A DNA stretch of 64,000 bases, taken from the NCBI GenBank assembly GCA_039720395.1, contig CM077832.1, forward strand, positions 33,118,853 through 33,182,852, read 5' to 3'. This document shows, piece by piece, positions 1-10,989 of the stretch. The notes beneath the pieces are model-generated. The model did no database searches and was not told the DNA's origin. It saw only the letters and a list, made by a program, of their open reading frames with translations. The translations under genes and the position numbers were made by a program. Source of the DNA: Liquidambar formosana. Its lineage: Eukaryota; Streptophyta; Magnoliopsida; Saxifragales; Altingiaceae. The number at the start of each line of letters is the position of its first letter. Position 1 is the stretch's first letter.

Positions 1-277
1 TATAAGGCTGCATATTTGTTAATATAAGAGCTTGTCAAGGACTCGAAACGAGGCTCCTTAATAAACTCGTTAGTAGGCTTGCTCAGTAAAATAGTTTGAC
101 CTATCATTAAAAGTATAACAAATAAAATTAAGGTAGAGGTTATTAGTTCATAAATATTTTTCATTAGACATAAATGTTACAAATTATAGACGCAAAACTA
201 CTTTAACGAGCTCAAGACAAGTTCAAAATCAAGTCTAAACCGAGTTTGAGTTTGAGCACGAGCTTCTCTTCCTTTCT

Positions 278-1203
278 TAGGCTCGGTTCTGAGCCCAGAC
301 GAGCAAGGCGATCGCCTGGGGCCCCATATTTTGGGCTAAAAAAAATACCCCTATTTACCTATCCAATTTCGGAATGGCTATTACAACCCCACTTTTTTAT
401 CAACCCCCCCCCCCCTCTCTTTTTGTTTTAGTCTTTAAGATTTCATGAAAAATATAAAAGGTTTTTACAAAAACCGGTTGCCTGGTCTATTAGAAAACAT
501 CATTTTGAATAACTTTGCAGAAGAAAGTTTTCCCAAAATCTATCGTTTAGGTAGACTTTTTGGCAAAAAATGAAATAAAAGCTATAAATGGCTAAAAGTC
601 TATTTAAACGATAGATTTGGGAAAAACTTTCTTCTACAAAGTTATTTGAAATGATGTTTTCTAGTGGACTTCATGACCGGTTTTCATAAAAACCTTTTCT
701 ATTTTGCATAAAATCTTAAAAACCTAAAAGATAAGGTGTGGGGTGATAAAAATGGGGGGTTGCAATGGCCGTTCCCATCCAATTTACAAGTTTTCATAGC
801 CAAAAATCAGCCCAAAGGCTTCTCTTTATACATATTGTTTTTCAAAAAAAAAAAAAGGCCCCCATTCTACTAAGCCCAATTCCAGCCCAAAAAAAAAGTC
901 AATAACCAAAAACCAAGAAAAAAAAAAAAAAGAGAAAAAAGTTACACAATAGTTTAAAAGTTTATATTGGTACTTGATAGTAGCAAATTTTTTATAATCA
1001 TCTCTAGTCATTTTAATTTATAAAAGCAAATTTTAGTAATTTTATATGCAAACAAACTTTATATTGGTACTTGATAGTAGGAATTTTTTATTTTTTTGGA
1101 TATTTATAACTTTTTTTTTTTTTTTTTGGAAATATGTATAAAAGGAAGAGGGCCCCATTTTAAGAGTTCGCCTAGGGCCCCATATAACTCAGAACCGGCC
1201 CTG
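278..1203. mobile_element. Non-autonomous hAT-type transposon, 926 bp
   Basis: The element is bounded by perfect 8-bp direct repeats TCCTTTCT (270-277 and 1204-1211), the target-site length of the hAT superfamily. The ends form imperfect inverted repeats: the right end read inward begins CAGGGCCGGTTCTGAG and the left end TAGGCTCGGTTCTGAG. Subterminal GGGGCCC and GGCGA motifs are shared by both ends. There is no transposase ORF, so it could move only with help in trans. It is itself interrupted by a MITE at 370-776. Confidence 0.8.
370..776. mobile_element. Mutator-type MITE (family M1, copy 1), nested in the hAT element
   Basis: The two halves are inverted complements over almost the whole length, so the single strand could fold into one long hairpin. 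It is flanked by a perfect 9-bp direct repeat ATCCAATTT (361-369, 777-785), the target-site length of Mutator-like elements. Terminal repeats read GGAATGGCTATTACAACCCC on the left and a close variant on the right. Related copies lie at 10639-10989 and 58290-58710. There is no coding capacity. Confidence 0.8.
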
Positions 1204-1384
1204 TCCTTTCTATTAAGTTGAGTTCAATCACAATAATTTAGGCTCGTTAAAAACTCGACTCGATAATAAATGAACCAAGCTTCAACACAATAGTTTAGGC
1301 TTGTCAAGTTCGGTTCGATAGTAAACGAACAAGTTTATTAGTAAACTAAGTTTAAACACTCCAAAGTTCGGCTTGGATCAGCTC

Positions 1385-1505
1385 GTTTGCAGCGCTAGCT
1401 ATTGGCAAACAATTATAGTTAATAGTCATTTACTATAAAGTCAATAATCATTTATATTGATGTGAAATTATTTACCCGTAGCTAGACCAATTTGTAATTC
1501 CCTCC
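1385..1505. repeat. Partial MITE related to 55709-55863
   Basis: The right end carries the motif ACCAATTTGTAATTCCCTCC preceded by ATTATTTACCCGTAGCTAG. This matches the right arm of the complete inverted-repeat element at 55709-55863. The matching left arm is absent or too decayed to see here. Confidence 0.4.
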
Positions 1506-1710
1506 ATTTTACATAGTCTTTGATGGTCTATAAAGGTATTGTCATCGATTAGGCAATTAATATGACATGTCTTTCGAGTGCTTGAAACCTCTCTTCCCTT
1601 TCTATTCCTTTAAACCGGCCACCCTAATTCTTGGCCTAGTGATATTGGCTTAGACTAAAGTAAATTTGTTTATGAGTTTGAGTCCCAACTCTCCTTTTCA
1701 CATACGTTAA

Positions 1711-1987
1711 CACTCCATTCGTCCCATAAAGATAAGCCAAGTTTGACAAAACATTCAGTTTAAAAAAAGTTATTATTGCATTGACTTGTCACTTTTTAAA
1801 CTCTTAACTTTTCAAAAATACCTTTTATTGCTTGGTATTGGGTTTTGTGTTGAAAGAAAATATTAAAACAACAAAGGGTAGTGTAGGAAAGTTATAAAAA
1901 ATAATGATTTGACTTTTCAAAATGAACAAATATTTTGGAACAAAAAAAGTTGCAAAAATGGCCAATATTTATGGGACGGAAGGAGTA
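1711..1987. mobile_element. Stowaway-like MITE with TCCGTCCCATA-type ends
   Basis: The left end ACTCCATTCGTCCCATAAA and right end TTATGGGACGGAAGGAGTA are inverted complements with few mismatches. Ends of the CTCC..CGTCCCA type are a familiar high-copy plant MITE signature. The interior is AT-rich and non-coding. A TA target duplication is plausible on the right only. Confidence 0.6.
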
Positions 1988-2002
1988 CCATTCTTCCCAC
2001 AT

Positions 2003-2275
2003 AGGGTTAAGGGATTTGGATTTGGTGTAGTTTTGCACTTCAACTGCATCGTGTAGTGATCGTCGAATGAGCAACACGTTGCAAGGGGAAGGCAGGAACA
2101 ACTAAGATTTGATAGATTAATTTTCCGCGTGAGCTGCGCAACACCATAAGCTACTAATAGAACAAATCTCAACTGTTCTTATCTTCCTCTTGCAATGTGT
2201 CGCTCATCCGATGGCCATTACACGATGCAGTTAAAGTGCAAAACTACATCAAATCTGAGTCCTAGGGTTAAGGGT
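2003..2275. mobile_element. Foldback element with ~80-bp inverted arms
   Basis: The left arm, containing GTAGTTTTGCACTTCAACTG and CATCGTGTAGTG, pairs with the right arm, containing CACGATGCAGTTAAAGTGC and AAAACTACATCAAATC. The arms extend over about 80 bp each with scattered mismatches around a ~100-bp loop. There is no coding content. A foldback MITE is the simplest reading; the class is unassigned. Confidence 0.65.
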
Positions 2276-3108
2276 TACCAACCAACCCTTTTTGCAAACC
2301 AAGAAAACCCTTTTTCTTGAGAAGGAAATAACACCATTATAACATCATATATGTTTAGACGTAGTCGTTTTTTAATTTCTTATTAATGATATTCTATTTC
2401 CAAAAAAAAAAAAAAAAATGAACTTATATATGCCATCATCCTCCATGAAGACACGTAAATCACATAGATCATATTTCTCCAACCATCATTGTATATATAT
2501 AACATCTCTCAAACATTTTAATACCTATGTGGAGAAGAAAAATTTGACATGTCTATGGTGCTGTGCTCACTCGGCTCACACTCGCTCCTAAAAGCTAAAA
2601 ACTGCGAAAAACGCGTTCCTGCTATTGTGAAAAAAAAAATTGATATTCCCGTGATTGAATTCATAGAAATTTGAAGGGATCAACGTAGTGCTAGTTCTTG
2701 AGACCTTTATGTCTCAATAAGTGGAAGAATTTGAAACATGACTTCAGACTTATGAAATTAGTCATCACATGAATGGATTGTGGCTATACTAATAGTCCAA
2801 AAAATTAGTTAGACCAAAGCTGTAAATAGTAATTATACCCTTATTACACCAAAAAAATAAAAGAAAATATTGAAAATGGCTTCCACTCAAGTATAAGATT
2901 CAGGAAGAAAATGAGAAGCTATTTATTTATTTTTTAAAGGATATAATTAGAGAGGTTTGAACTTTAACCTCACTATTAGGTTAGTCTTATTGGTTTTGAA
3001 AGATTATTTTCTAAAATGTTTATTAATACAATTAAAAGAAAAGAAAATTTTATGTGTAACAATAATGTCATGTTATTTGTATCACAATCTAATAAGAATA
3101 GCGACAGG
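2276..3108. other. AT-rich intergenic sequence, nothing recognised
   Basis: There is no coding signal in any frame. It holds a poly(A) run at about 2401-2417. At 2945-2990 a possible very decayed SINE-like segment on the minus strand resembles a tRNA-type box B (GGTTTGAACTTTAACC), too weak to call. Confidence 0.5.
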
Positions 3109-3825
3109 TTATAATTAGGGGTGGTCGTGGTTCGGTTTGGTTCGGTTTTAGGGTAGATTTTAAACCAAACCATTATACTTCGATTTTTGTTTTCTCAAAC
3201 CAAAACCAAACCATATTATAAAAAAAACCAAACCAAACCAAACCATAAAATTTCGGTTTGGTTCGGTTCGGTTTCGGTTTTATCCTATCAAATAGTAACA
3301 AATAATTAAAAATAGAAAAATGACAAACTAAACTCTAAATAAAAACATTTTTAATAAAATCATTACATTAGCAATTAAAAAAAACATTAAACATTGTATC
3401 AAAATGGAAAACTATTGACTTATGTCAATCCAAGTTTAAATCTCCAATTTAATATGTGTCAATATCTCATACAACAATAATAGCTAGTTTAATACATGCC
3501 AATCTAATAAAGAAAAAACATTAAGAAAATTTACAATCTATTACCTAATATGCCCTTATTAGAATAGAAAATTTACAAACTAAGTTTAATATATAATATA
3601 TAAAATTATATATATTTATATTATATTTTTTCGGTGTTTTCGGTTTTTTGGTTTGGTTTGGTTTTTTAAACATGAAAACCAAAACCAAACCAATTTAATT
3701 CGGTTTTCTAAAATTAAAATCAAAACCAAACCTAAAGACAAAAAAACTAAACCAAATTAACCGATTTGATTTGATTCGGTTTGGTTTTCGATTTTAACCT
3801 AAACCAAGAACACCCCTAATTATAA
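3109..3825. mobile_element. TIR element rich in GGTTCGGTTTGGTT repeats
   Basis: The terminal 15 bp are perfect inverted repeats, TTATAATTAGGGGTG on the left and its complement on the right. The outer nine bases may belong to a target duplication. Just inside both ends are runs of GGTTCGGTTTGG or its complement, which give long self-complementary arms. The middle is AT-rich and non-coding. TAGGGGTG termini with simple subterminal repeats are typical of non-autonomous plant hAT-like elements; that class assignment is inference. Confidence 0.7.
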
Positions 3826-3904
3826 TATGAGAGCAATGATATCAATAAAAAAAAAAAAAAAAAGAATATACAACCAAAAAAAAAAAAAAAACAAGAGAGG
3901 TGAG

Positions 3905-4905
3905 AGTGGGAAAAGCCTGGTGAATTCTACGGTACCCGAGCAAAATTTGGGGTACCATACCCGAAACATAAGAGGGCCATTAGATCCCCATCAAATGGAT
4001 CTCAGCCGTCCAACATTTTTAAAGCAAATAAACTGACTACTTGTTTTAACCGGCTACTAATCTCAAAAAGTCGTCCGAGTTCGCTCCCTAAACACAGTGT
4101 CGTTGATGTTGCCGGCGTATGTTCTCGACGATGAACTACAGAGGCTCGACTCCATGCTCGACTGACCAGGTAGAAATTCTTCATCACATTTTCTCTTTCA
4201 TATCCTTCTATCTCTTTCCTCTCTCCCTTGTTAGTTTGTTTTCAAAACCTTAGCCGAATCCTCGACTCCATGCTTGGAATCTTACCTGACCTTTACAATC
4301 TCTCTTCTCTCTTGCACGATGCTTTAATAACCCTAACCCTAACTTTAATTCTACCCCACTTTTTCAGGTTTTTAATAGCAAAACTTAGCTTCTAGTTTGA
4401 TTAAAAAAAATTTGAGGTTTCCCGTTTTTAATTAAGGTTGGTTAGAACTTAAGCCCCTTCATTTTTAATTTTTGAATCGATTTTTTTTTTTTTTTTTTTT
4501 TTCACGGTGCTTCACTTGTTGAACATTAAATAACCTATATAACCTTTGATTCAATGGAATTATGTATACGAATCTATTTATGTGGAAAAAATTGTTGAAT
4601 GTTAAGCATTTGAGGATGATGCATGCCACCTGTTTGATGAAATTGCTTTGAGAAATTGCTTTGATAGAATTTTTCCTCTTACTTGGGCTTTACATTGATT
4701 GGCATTTTTTTTATTGGTTGCAAAAATGAGGTTGAACATATAGCCTATAATATGGTAATCGCCCAATTTAAAGAAGTGATCAATTTCACAAGCATTGGGC
4801 AACGTACACCTTAGGTTGCATAAATATTATGCATTTAATCATGGGATAATAAATAAGTGTAGGCCAATTTTGAGTTCTTGATGGGGAGGACTCTATTAAG
4901 ATGTG
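3905..4905 (+). repeat. Direct duplication, copy A
   Basis: About 1 kb aligns by eye with 6467-7817 (copy B), including TTCTACGGTACCC, ACATAAGAG, a telobox run and the stretch around CATTTGAGGATGATG. The segment may derive from the 5' part of a gene. After the ATG-containing block near 4110 there is a GTAGAAATTCTTC junction and a telo-box intron-like region. At about 4610-4660 a short stretch translates to a PPR-like piece with the core HLFDEIALRN. No continuous reading frame remains. Confidence 0.65.
4328..4342 (+). promoter_or_regulatory. Telo-box-like motif in duplication copy A
   Basis: AACCCTAACCCTAAC is two adjoining plant telo-box units. Such motifs occur in promoters and first introns of translation-related plant genes. 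The equivalent motif sits in copy B at 7263-7278. An interstitial telomere-like repeat with no function is equally possible. Confidence 0.4.
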
Positions 4906-5129
4906 CGTGTGTGTATTGTACCCTGGCATGGCAATACTATCATCAAGTAAAGGTACACCTGTTATAACCCATTTTTTTGCACCTAAATCTCATGAGATGT
5001 TGATTAGGTAATGGGAGTAGTAAATATGGTTTAAATGAGTGTAATACTTGTGGTAGAACACATCTCACATGCAAATTCCTTTTCTTTCTTTTTTTTACAA
5101 AAAGAGAGAGTGAGAGGTTCTCTCTAGTT

Positions 5130-5187
<58 letters not shown>

Positions 5188-5888
5188 AATTTGCCACTAT
5201 GATTGTGATGATGATATGGTTCTAACTTATTTTTATGTATATACCAATTAATTGATATAAGTTCCTATTTTCTTTTCTATATTTTTGTGAGTTAAAGTTC
5301 TCAATTTCTCATTATTAGAAGTAAGGGTTAGCTCTACCACCAGCTTAGGTGGCAATTTTTTGTTTCTTATAAATTTTCCCACGTAAGGCATACCTTATAA
5401 AAAAAAAAAAACAAAAAAAAAAAAAATGAAGGAAAAGGAAATAAAAAGGAACAAAAATTATAATACTCTGTCATATTGTATATTTAGTGAAACATTAAAT
5501 ATCATTCGCATCTATTCACTAATAAACTAAGTTTTCATATCAAAACACCTTTTATTTACTAGTTCAATTTCATGGGTGTGATCAATGTGATTTGTCTAGA
5601 GTTGACATTGTTTCAAATAAAAGATGCTTAATAGTAACATATGCATTGCTTACTGTTTTGCACCAGAGGGGTCCCAATTTGATGCTCGTCAATATGATAC
5701 TATAATCAATGAGTTGTAAATTTTATTCTCCATTTCTTATCAGATATTCTTTGTAGTTGCATTGGCACATTGCAGTAATATACATTTTTTTTCCTTCACA
5801 TTAATTAGGATGTGGCTTTTTAGCATGTCATTCTTACCTTGTGATGCCAATGATAATGCTCATGCTGGATTGATGATTTGAAGGTAGA
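4906..5888. other. AT-rich intergenic sequence with a GT microsatellite
   Basis: Apart from the (GT)n tract at 5132-5179 and two poly(A) runs around 5400-5425, no gene, RNA or transposon end was recognised. Open frames here are products of the simple repeat. Confidence 0.5.
5132..5179. repeat. (GT)24 microsatellite
   Basis: This is an uninterrupted alternating GT tract of about 48 bp. Alternating purine-pyrimidine tracts of this length can adopt Z-DNA and are length-polymorphic. It lies in sequence with no other feature. Confidence 0.9.
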
Positions 5889-5997
5889 CTATTAGCTGAC
5901 GAAAAAGATTTCTTTGCTTCATATAATGAGGCCTATGACAATTTCAATGCTATGGAATTGCAAGATAACCTCCTAAGGGGCATCTGTGCCTATGATA
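5889..5997 (+). pseudogene. eIF4A-like exon fragment
   Basis: One frame reads [20 protein letters not shown] followed by [16 protein letters not shown]. This matches the N-terminal part of the DEAD-box translation initiation factor eIF4A, whose plant versions contain a FDAMGLQENLLRGIYAYG segment just before the Q motif. The match stops where plant eIF4A genes have an exon boundary. None of the later helicase motifs (GSGKT-type Walker A, DEAD, SAT) is found nearby. It is an isolated, mutated exon fragment, not a gene. Identification by remembered family sequence, fairly confident. Confidence 0.7.
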
Positions 5998-6466
5998 ATA
6001 TCAAATCATGCTCAAACTACTTAATTTCTTTTATGTGCTACGTCATATTTTTGTTTTCTTGAATTATTTATGGACCAGCTTGGGAGATTAGCTTAAGCAA
6101 TTTGCCTGATATCATGATAAGGAACATCTTTCTAGTTTACTATTTTAGCTCAATACTAAAGTGTGCATTGACCTCATTTAAGTTCTCAGCTAGAGTGATA
6201 TTTTTGTTATCAACAATTGAAGAGGTAATCTACTTATTTAGGTGGTAATCCAGTAAATGTGTAAAAAAAAATGGCATGTGGTTTAAGCACAACGAAATTT
6301 TGTGTCATGCCAACATCATTCATCATTGCCTTTTCTCTTTCTTTTTTTTTTCCCCCTTTTTTTTTATACTATGAGAATTTAAGCCATACTTATGGCAAAA
6401 TGGAAAGCTGAAATTTTTATTCGAATTTTATTTTAAGGTTGTGAGAAGCCCTCATCAATTCAGTGA

Positions 6467-7817
6467 AGGCTAATTCTACGGTACCCAAGTAAAATTTTTG
6501 GTACCATACCCGAAACATAAGAGGACCATTAGATCTGCATTAAACAGATCTCAGCCATCCAACATTTTAAAAGCAAATAAACTGGTTACCTGTTTGGTAA
6601 CTAGCTACCAATCTCCACCAAAGATGAGTTACCTCCCTAAACACAGCTTCGTTGACGTTGCCGGCGAAATTGCCTCCACGCTTCATGATCTCGACGACGA
6701 AGAGGCAACACACAGCCTCAATTCCATGCTCTACTGATATCAGGTAGAAATTCTTCCTCCCATTTTCTCTTTTATCTCCCTCACTCTCTCTCCCTTGTTA
6801 GTTTGTTTTCAAAACCCTAGCCAAATCCTCGACTCCATGCTTGGAATCTTAGCTAACTGTTACGCACATAGAGGCATGGATTTAGGAAGGAAATTGTGGT
6901 CAGAATTAGGAGGGTAATTGGGGTCAGATTTCAAAAAAAAGGAATTCAGATCTTGAGAGGAAATTACTACAGAATTTGTGGGATTGGTGGATTAGATTGC
7001 TAATTTAAGGGGTTAGATTTTAGGAGGGAATTGTTGCAGACTTTATAGCTGGGATCATTAAGTTTCCTAGTTAAGTCAATAAATAGGGGCTGTATTCAAT
7101 GAGAAATTATGAATGAAAAACTATCCTTTTTCCTATGTTGAAATAGAGGTTCCCCTCGAAAGAGGGAATTTGGCTTGTTTTCTATCATTCTTTTTCCTCA
7201 ATAGGGCTTGAACCTATCACTGACCTTGACAATCTCTCTTCTCTCTTGCATGATGCTTTGATAACCCTAACCCTAACCTTCATTCTATCCCATTTTTGCA
7301 AGTTTTTAGCAAGCAGAACGTAGCTTCTAGTTTGATTCAACAAATTTTAAGGTTTCACGTTTCGTTTGAATACTTAAGGTTGGTTATAATTGAAGCTCCT
7401 TCACTTTTAATTTTTGAATCAATTTTTTTTTTTTCACGGTGCTTTACTTGTTGAACATTACATAACCTTTGATTGGAATTTTTGGCATGCTTCACTTCAT
7501 TGTTGAATTTTGAGCATTTAAGGATGATGTATGCTACCTGTTTAATGAAATAGGTTTGAGAAATTGTTTTGATAGAATTTTTCCTCTTAATTGGGCTTCA
7601 CATCGATTGACATTTTTTTATTGGTTGTGAAAATTGGGTTGAACATATAACCGATAATGAATATACGGTAATTGCCCATTATAACGAAGTGATCAATTTA
7701 ACGAGCATTGGGCTAAGGTACACCTTAGGTTGCATAAATATTATTCTGGGGTAATAAATAATTGTAGGCCTATTTTGAGTTCTTAATGGGAGGAATCTAT
7801 TAAGATATTTGTTTTAA
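6467..7817 (+). repeat. Direct duplication, copy B (with an inserted solo LTR)
   Basis: It repeats copy A (3905-4905) in the same orientation and is longer because of the insertion at 6858-7219. A short frame from the ATG at 6624 encodes a 37-residue peptide beginning MSYLPKHSFVDVAGE, and the corresponding copy A frame is disrupted. A GGTAGAAATTCTTCC stretch follows the stop in both copies, suggesting a former exon-intron junction. The peptide is not recognised. A PPR-like piece with LFNEIGLRN is present near 7540 in decayed form. Confidence 0.6.
6858..7219. mobile_element. Solo LTR, 362 bp
   Basis: The segment starts TGTTACG and ends CCTATCA (TG..CA) and is absent from copy A at the equivalent site. 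Flanking 5-bp repeats CTAAC (6853-6857) and CTGAC (7220-7224) differ by one base. Copy A shows CTGAC at the same place, so the left repeat has probably mutated. No internal retrotransposon sequence or second LTR is nearby, so an intra-element recombination product is the likely origin. It inserted after the duplication. Confidence 0.75.
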
Positions 7818-9170
7818 GGTTAGGTCCCCTCTCCCATCCTAAATATTTTTACATATATATATACACATCTTATGTTGATATGTTGAATATATAAAAAGCA
7901 TAAATGTTAAGGCGGCAAGAACCGCCATTCATAAGCCTTTCCTTAAGGTGGTTTAAGAGGCGGCAAGTGTGTGTGTGTGTATATACGAATATATAAGGGA
8001 ATGCTGCCCAATTGTAGAGTAATCATACAGGAGAAAATAGAGGAGGAGAGGTAGACCCAACTTGGTCTTGGATTTTATTCACTAGCTTCTTCATATTGTT
8101 ACTGGTTATATCTTTGTTCAGCTCTGTAATTTCTTTGTTTCCAGTTATTATATGCTTACATCATCACGTTATTAGTTGCTATCAATGATTTGGAGGGACA
8201 TGAAAAGCTTTAGAAATGATAGTAGTATTGATGAGAAAGAATAAAAGAAATGGGTGTGTGAATGGTGATGGGTCATGGTTGAAATACGAAATATTGAGCT
8301 TGCTTTAAAGGTACATGCAGGTTGTTTAATAAAAAGACCCAGTGAATCTCTTTGATTTGAGAAATGTGATTCAATCATGTCAATCTTATTAAAGTGTAAT
8401 GATATATATCTCAAATCATTTGCTCAAATTTACTCACCCAAGTGACATGGCAGTTGACCTAACTAACTGAAAAAATAACTATGTATAGTGGGCTCATGTA
8501 ACAATGCTATATATTCTCAATTATGCGACACTGAAGTTCAACTAAAGCTTGTTTTTCTTGCAAAGCCCCTGATTTAATTGATAACTTTCAGGTAGTAGCA
8601 ATAACCTAACATTTACTGGCATGAATTCAATAACTACCTGTAAAAACAAACATTGTCTATTTGGCTCCATGCTTTACCATATTAAACTTGAGGAGGCTTG
8701 CATGTATAGATCCTTTTAACATTTCAGAACTTGCCTATATGTTGCTAACAACCCAAACTTTGGGTAGAAAGGCCAATCACATAGCCGAGATTATTATGTC
8801 CCACCAAGTCCTTGGGTGAAGAGAAAATAGTTGGATCATTTTCCATTACTTTCTAATACTTAAACGCCTAATGCAGCTTTAGAAGTGAATGGGTTCTTTA
8901 AATTTTTAAGGAAAAAAAAAAAAAAAAAAAACTCAATGAACCTTACTTTTTGAATGAGATTCAAGACTATTACAAATCTCTTTAGTTTTTGTGTATGGCT
9001 CAAGCAGTGTTGTTGGGATCAAAGTTCAACCGCATGTTGCAGCTAACATTACTATTAGCCAAGCTTCATGTGAGTGAGTATCATGCAAACTAGTCCATTG
9101 GATTCATTGAAATTTCTCTTCAAAATGTGAGTGGTTTTATTTTATTTTTTTCTTTCCCGAATTGATGTGT
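7818..9170. other. Intergenic sequence, nothing recognised
   Basis: The stretch holds short microsatellites (ATATAT near 7853, GTGTGT near 7967), a poly(A) run near 8912 and no sustained coding frame. The longest open frames lack family resemblance. Confidence 0.5.
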
Positions 9171-9272
9171 GCCAGTTGGGACTTGTATGGACATAAGTTG
9201 TTTGTTAAGATGCCATGGATCGATTTTGTGGCTTGGAATGCGATGATTGCTAGTATGTTCAGCATGGGTTGA
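9171..9272 (+). pseudogene. PPR-like fragment
   Basis: A single frame reads DLYGHKLFVKMPWIDFVAWN followed by AMIASMFSMG and a stop. This fits the plant PPR pattern in which a repeat ends ..ARKLFDKMPxRDVVxWNAMIAxY. Only about one repeat is present and no organellar targeting sequence or further repeats adjoin it. It may belong to the same decayed gene as the PPR-like pieces near 4.6 and 7.5 kb, but that link is inference. Confidence 0.5.
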
Positions 9273-9871
9273 GGCTTCGTACCGTGCTTAGTGGTTTTTA
9301 CTGAGAATAACTGCCACCCCCTTCTGTTTTTTTCTTAAGCAAGGATAATTGCTACTTAATTGATAGAGGTTTTGAGGAGACAATAGAAAATTAGAAATCA
9401 CATGATTAACTTCTACTTTTTCTATTGCCACTTTAGATGACTTTCTAGGATGGCATGAGAGATAGGAGGAATCTAATTAGAATTGTTTGATTTCATTGAG
9501 ATTTGGAGGTATGAATGACCTCAGGTGACAAATCATGCACACTTTTACTATAAGGTCACACGCTCCATGGAGAAGAGTAGCCAACAAGTGCAGAAGTTCA
9601 TGAACTAATAGATTCCCACATTTTTACAAAGAATCCCTAGAAATTAGAGTTAGTTATTTGGAGAAAAGTAGGAGGAATCTAATCAGACTTGTCTAATTTT
9701 ATTGAGATTAAGAGGTATAAATGACCTGATGTGACAAATCATTCTTATAGGTCACACTATAAATTCATAATAGTTGGATATACTTGCCTAGTCAATTGCA
9801 TACTGATGGACAAGGATGGCAATAGCAGTGGAGGCAGGCAATTCCAATAGGGTGAGAGTTCTAGCCGACCT
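9273..9871. other. Intergenic sequence, nothing recognised
   Basis: Two partially similar stretches, around 9470-9545 and 9670-9745, repeat GGAGGAATCTAAT..TGAGAT..GGTATGAATGACCT. They indicate a diverged short direct repeat of about 200 bp spacing. No gene signal. Confidence 0.45.
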
Positions 9872-10534
9872 GTGAATGCTGATAGGAATCGTATACGATG
9901 TCGAAGAGAAAGATGCATTTCAATGGGTAACTTTCATCTTGTTAGTTTGATTACAGACCATTCTGGTGCTTTATTTGATTGTATAGGGAAACGTAAGTTT
10001 TATTTCCCTGGTGACCCATGGGATCCGACTTTTAAGCATAATGGCCATACGTATGGGTCCTCATTCAACACAACCAGAATTTATGGCTTGAGGGCAAAAG
10101 AACTGAAGTGGCCATTACTCTTTCATTTAAGATATAAGTACGAGGCCAAATGCCAATGGGAACGACTGCGAGTTCCAAAAGCACGATCAGTGCAAATACA
10201 AAAGGAAGAGCCGAGTAATGTTGTCAAACTATGTGAAAGATTAGAGCGCGAGACTGAACAAATGAGAAGACAGTTGGATCGGGCTTTTTGGATTTATTAC
10301 CATAAACAGAATGAGGTGGATCCGACGGAGAAGATTAAAAGCATTATGGAGAAGCCAAACTTAATGTCAGACCCTGAACTATCAGATTATTCCATATCCG
10401 ACAATGGATCGGACAATGAACAAAGTGACAACGAAGTCGATAAGTCGGTATGTGACCCTGAACTATTGCATTTTTATATATACGTTAATTGTCTAGTTGA
10501 AAATACTATGGTTGGGTACCGAATTGATGAGTAA
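9872..10534 (+). CDS. Unrecognised 220-codon ORF, possibly transposon-derived
   Basis: This is the longest open frame outside the named genes. The product has a basic N-terminus (MNADRNRIRCRRERC), a middle part rich in aromatic residues including FYFPGDPWDPTF, then a likely helical segment with LCERLERETEQMRRQLDRAF, and an acidic Asp/Ser/Asn-rich tail. I recognise no domain. There is no TATA box or upstream exon that can be supported, and the start could be a later ATG (MGNFHLVS). It lies directly before a MITE and the tandem arrays, so a fragment of a retroelement or pararetrovirus-like gag or coiled-coil ORF is possible. A cellular gene exon is also possible. Confidence 0.3.
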   Translation: MNADRNRIRCRRERCISMGNFHLVSLITDHSGALFDCIGKRKFYFPGDPWDPTFKHNGHTYGSSFNTTRIYGLRAKELKWPLLFHLRYKYEAKCQWERLRVPKARSVQIQKEEPSNVVKLCERLERETEQMRRQLDRAFWIYYHKQNEVDPTEKIKSIMEKPNLMSDPELSDYSISDNGSDNEQSDNEVDKSVCDPELLHFYIYVNCLVENTMVGYRIDE

Positions 10535-10638
10535 ATGTCATATATGTCAAGATTTTTATACTGGGTACAACCTGACAATGGTTTTTTATTGTAATTTACC
10601 CAATCGATAAACACATAACCGACCACGGTTTATATTTT

Positions 10639-10989
10639 TTTAAGGTATGAAAAGTTTTAAAAAGTTTCTACGAAAATTAGCCGTGATATTCGCTAGAAAA
10701 CATCATTCTGAATTGATTGTGGAAAAGTTTTTCCAAAATCTATCATTTAAGAGGATTTTCCGACGATTTACAAACTCTATTTCATTTTCCTTGAAAAATG
10801 GCCAAAAAAGTCCACTTAAATAACAGATTTTGGAAAAAATTATATTATTTTTGTTGTTTGGGATGATGTTTTCTAGTAGACTATATGACTAGTTTCAGTA
10901 GAAACTTTTTATATTTTATAAAATGTTAAAAAATATATACCAAGTAGGGGGCTTAAAGTATTTAATGTGGTGGCAATAGCTCGGCCCTT
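10639..10989. mobile_element. Mutator-type MITE (family M1, copy 2), left arm partly deleted
   Basis: The core with TAGAAAACATCATTCTGAA and its inverted partner GATGATGTTTTCTAGTAG matches copies 1 and 3. The right terminus ends GGTGGCAATAGCTCGGCCCTT, like the outermost bases of copy 3. About 60 bp of the left arm, including GCTATTGCCACCAC, are missing. Clear target duplications cannot be seen. Confidence 0.65.

Larger units (their letters stand above)
1..1395. repeat. Remnant of an older DNA-transposon-like repeat, interrupted by an hAT element
   Basis: Both sides of the hAT insertion (1-277 and 1212-1395) are rich in variants of AGCTCG, ACTCG and AAACGAG and have no open reading frame. The right part reads as a terminal-type sequence when taken on the minus strand, starting near 1395. 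This style of GAGCTCG-rich repeat is common in plant genomes. The two parts were probably one element before the insertion at 278. The left boundary lies outside the window, so class and length cannot be decided. Confidence 0.4.

Noticed and set aside
246..431. 61-codon ORF at the left edge
   Set aside because: It crosses the boundary of the hAT element and the MITE, so it cannot be a native gene.
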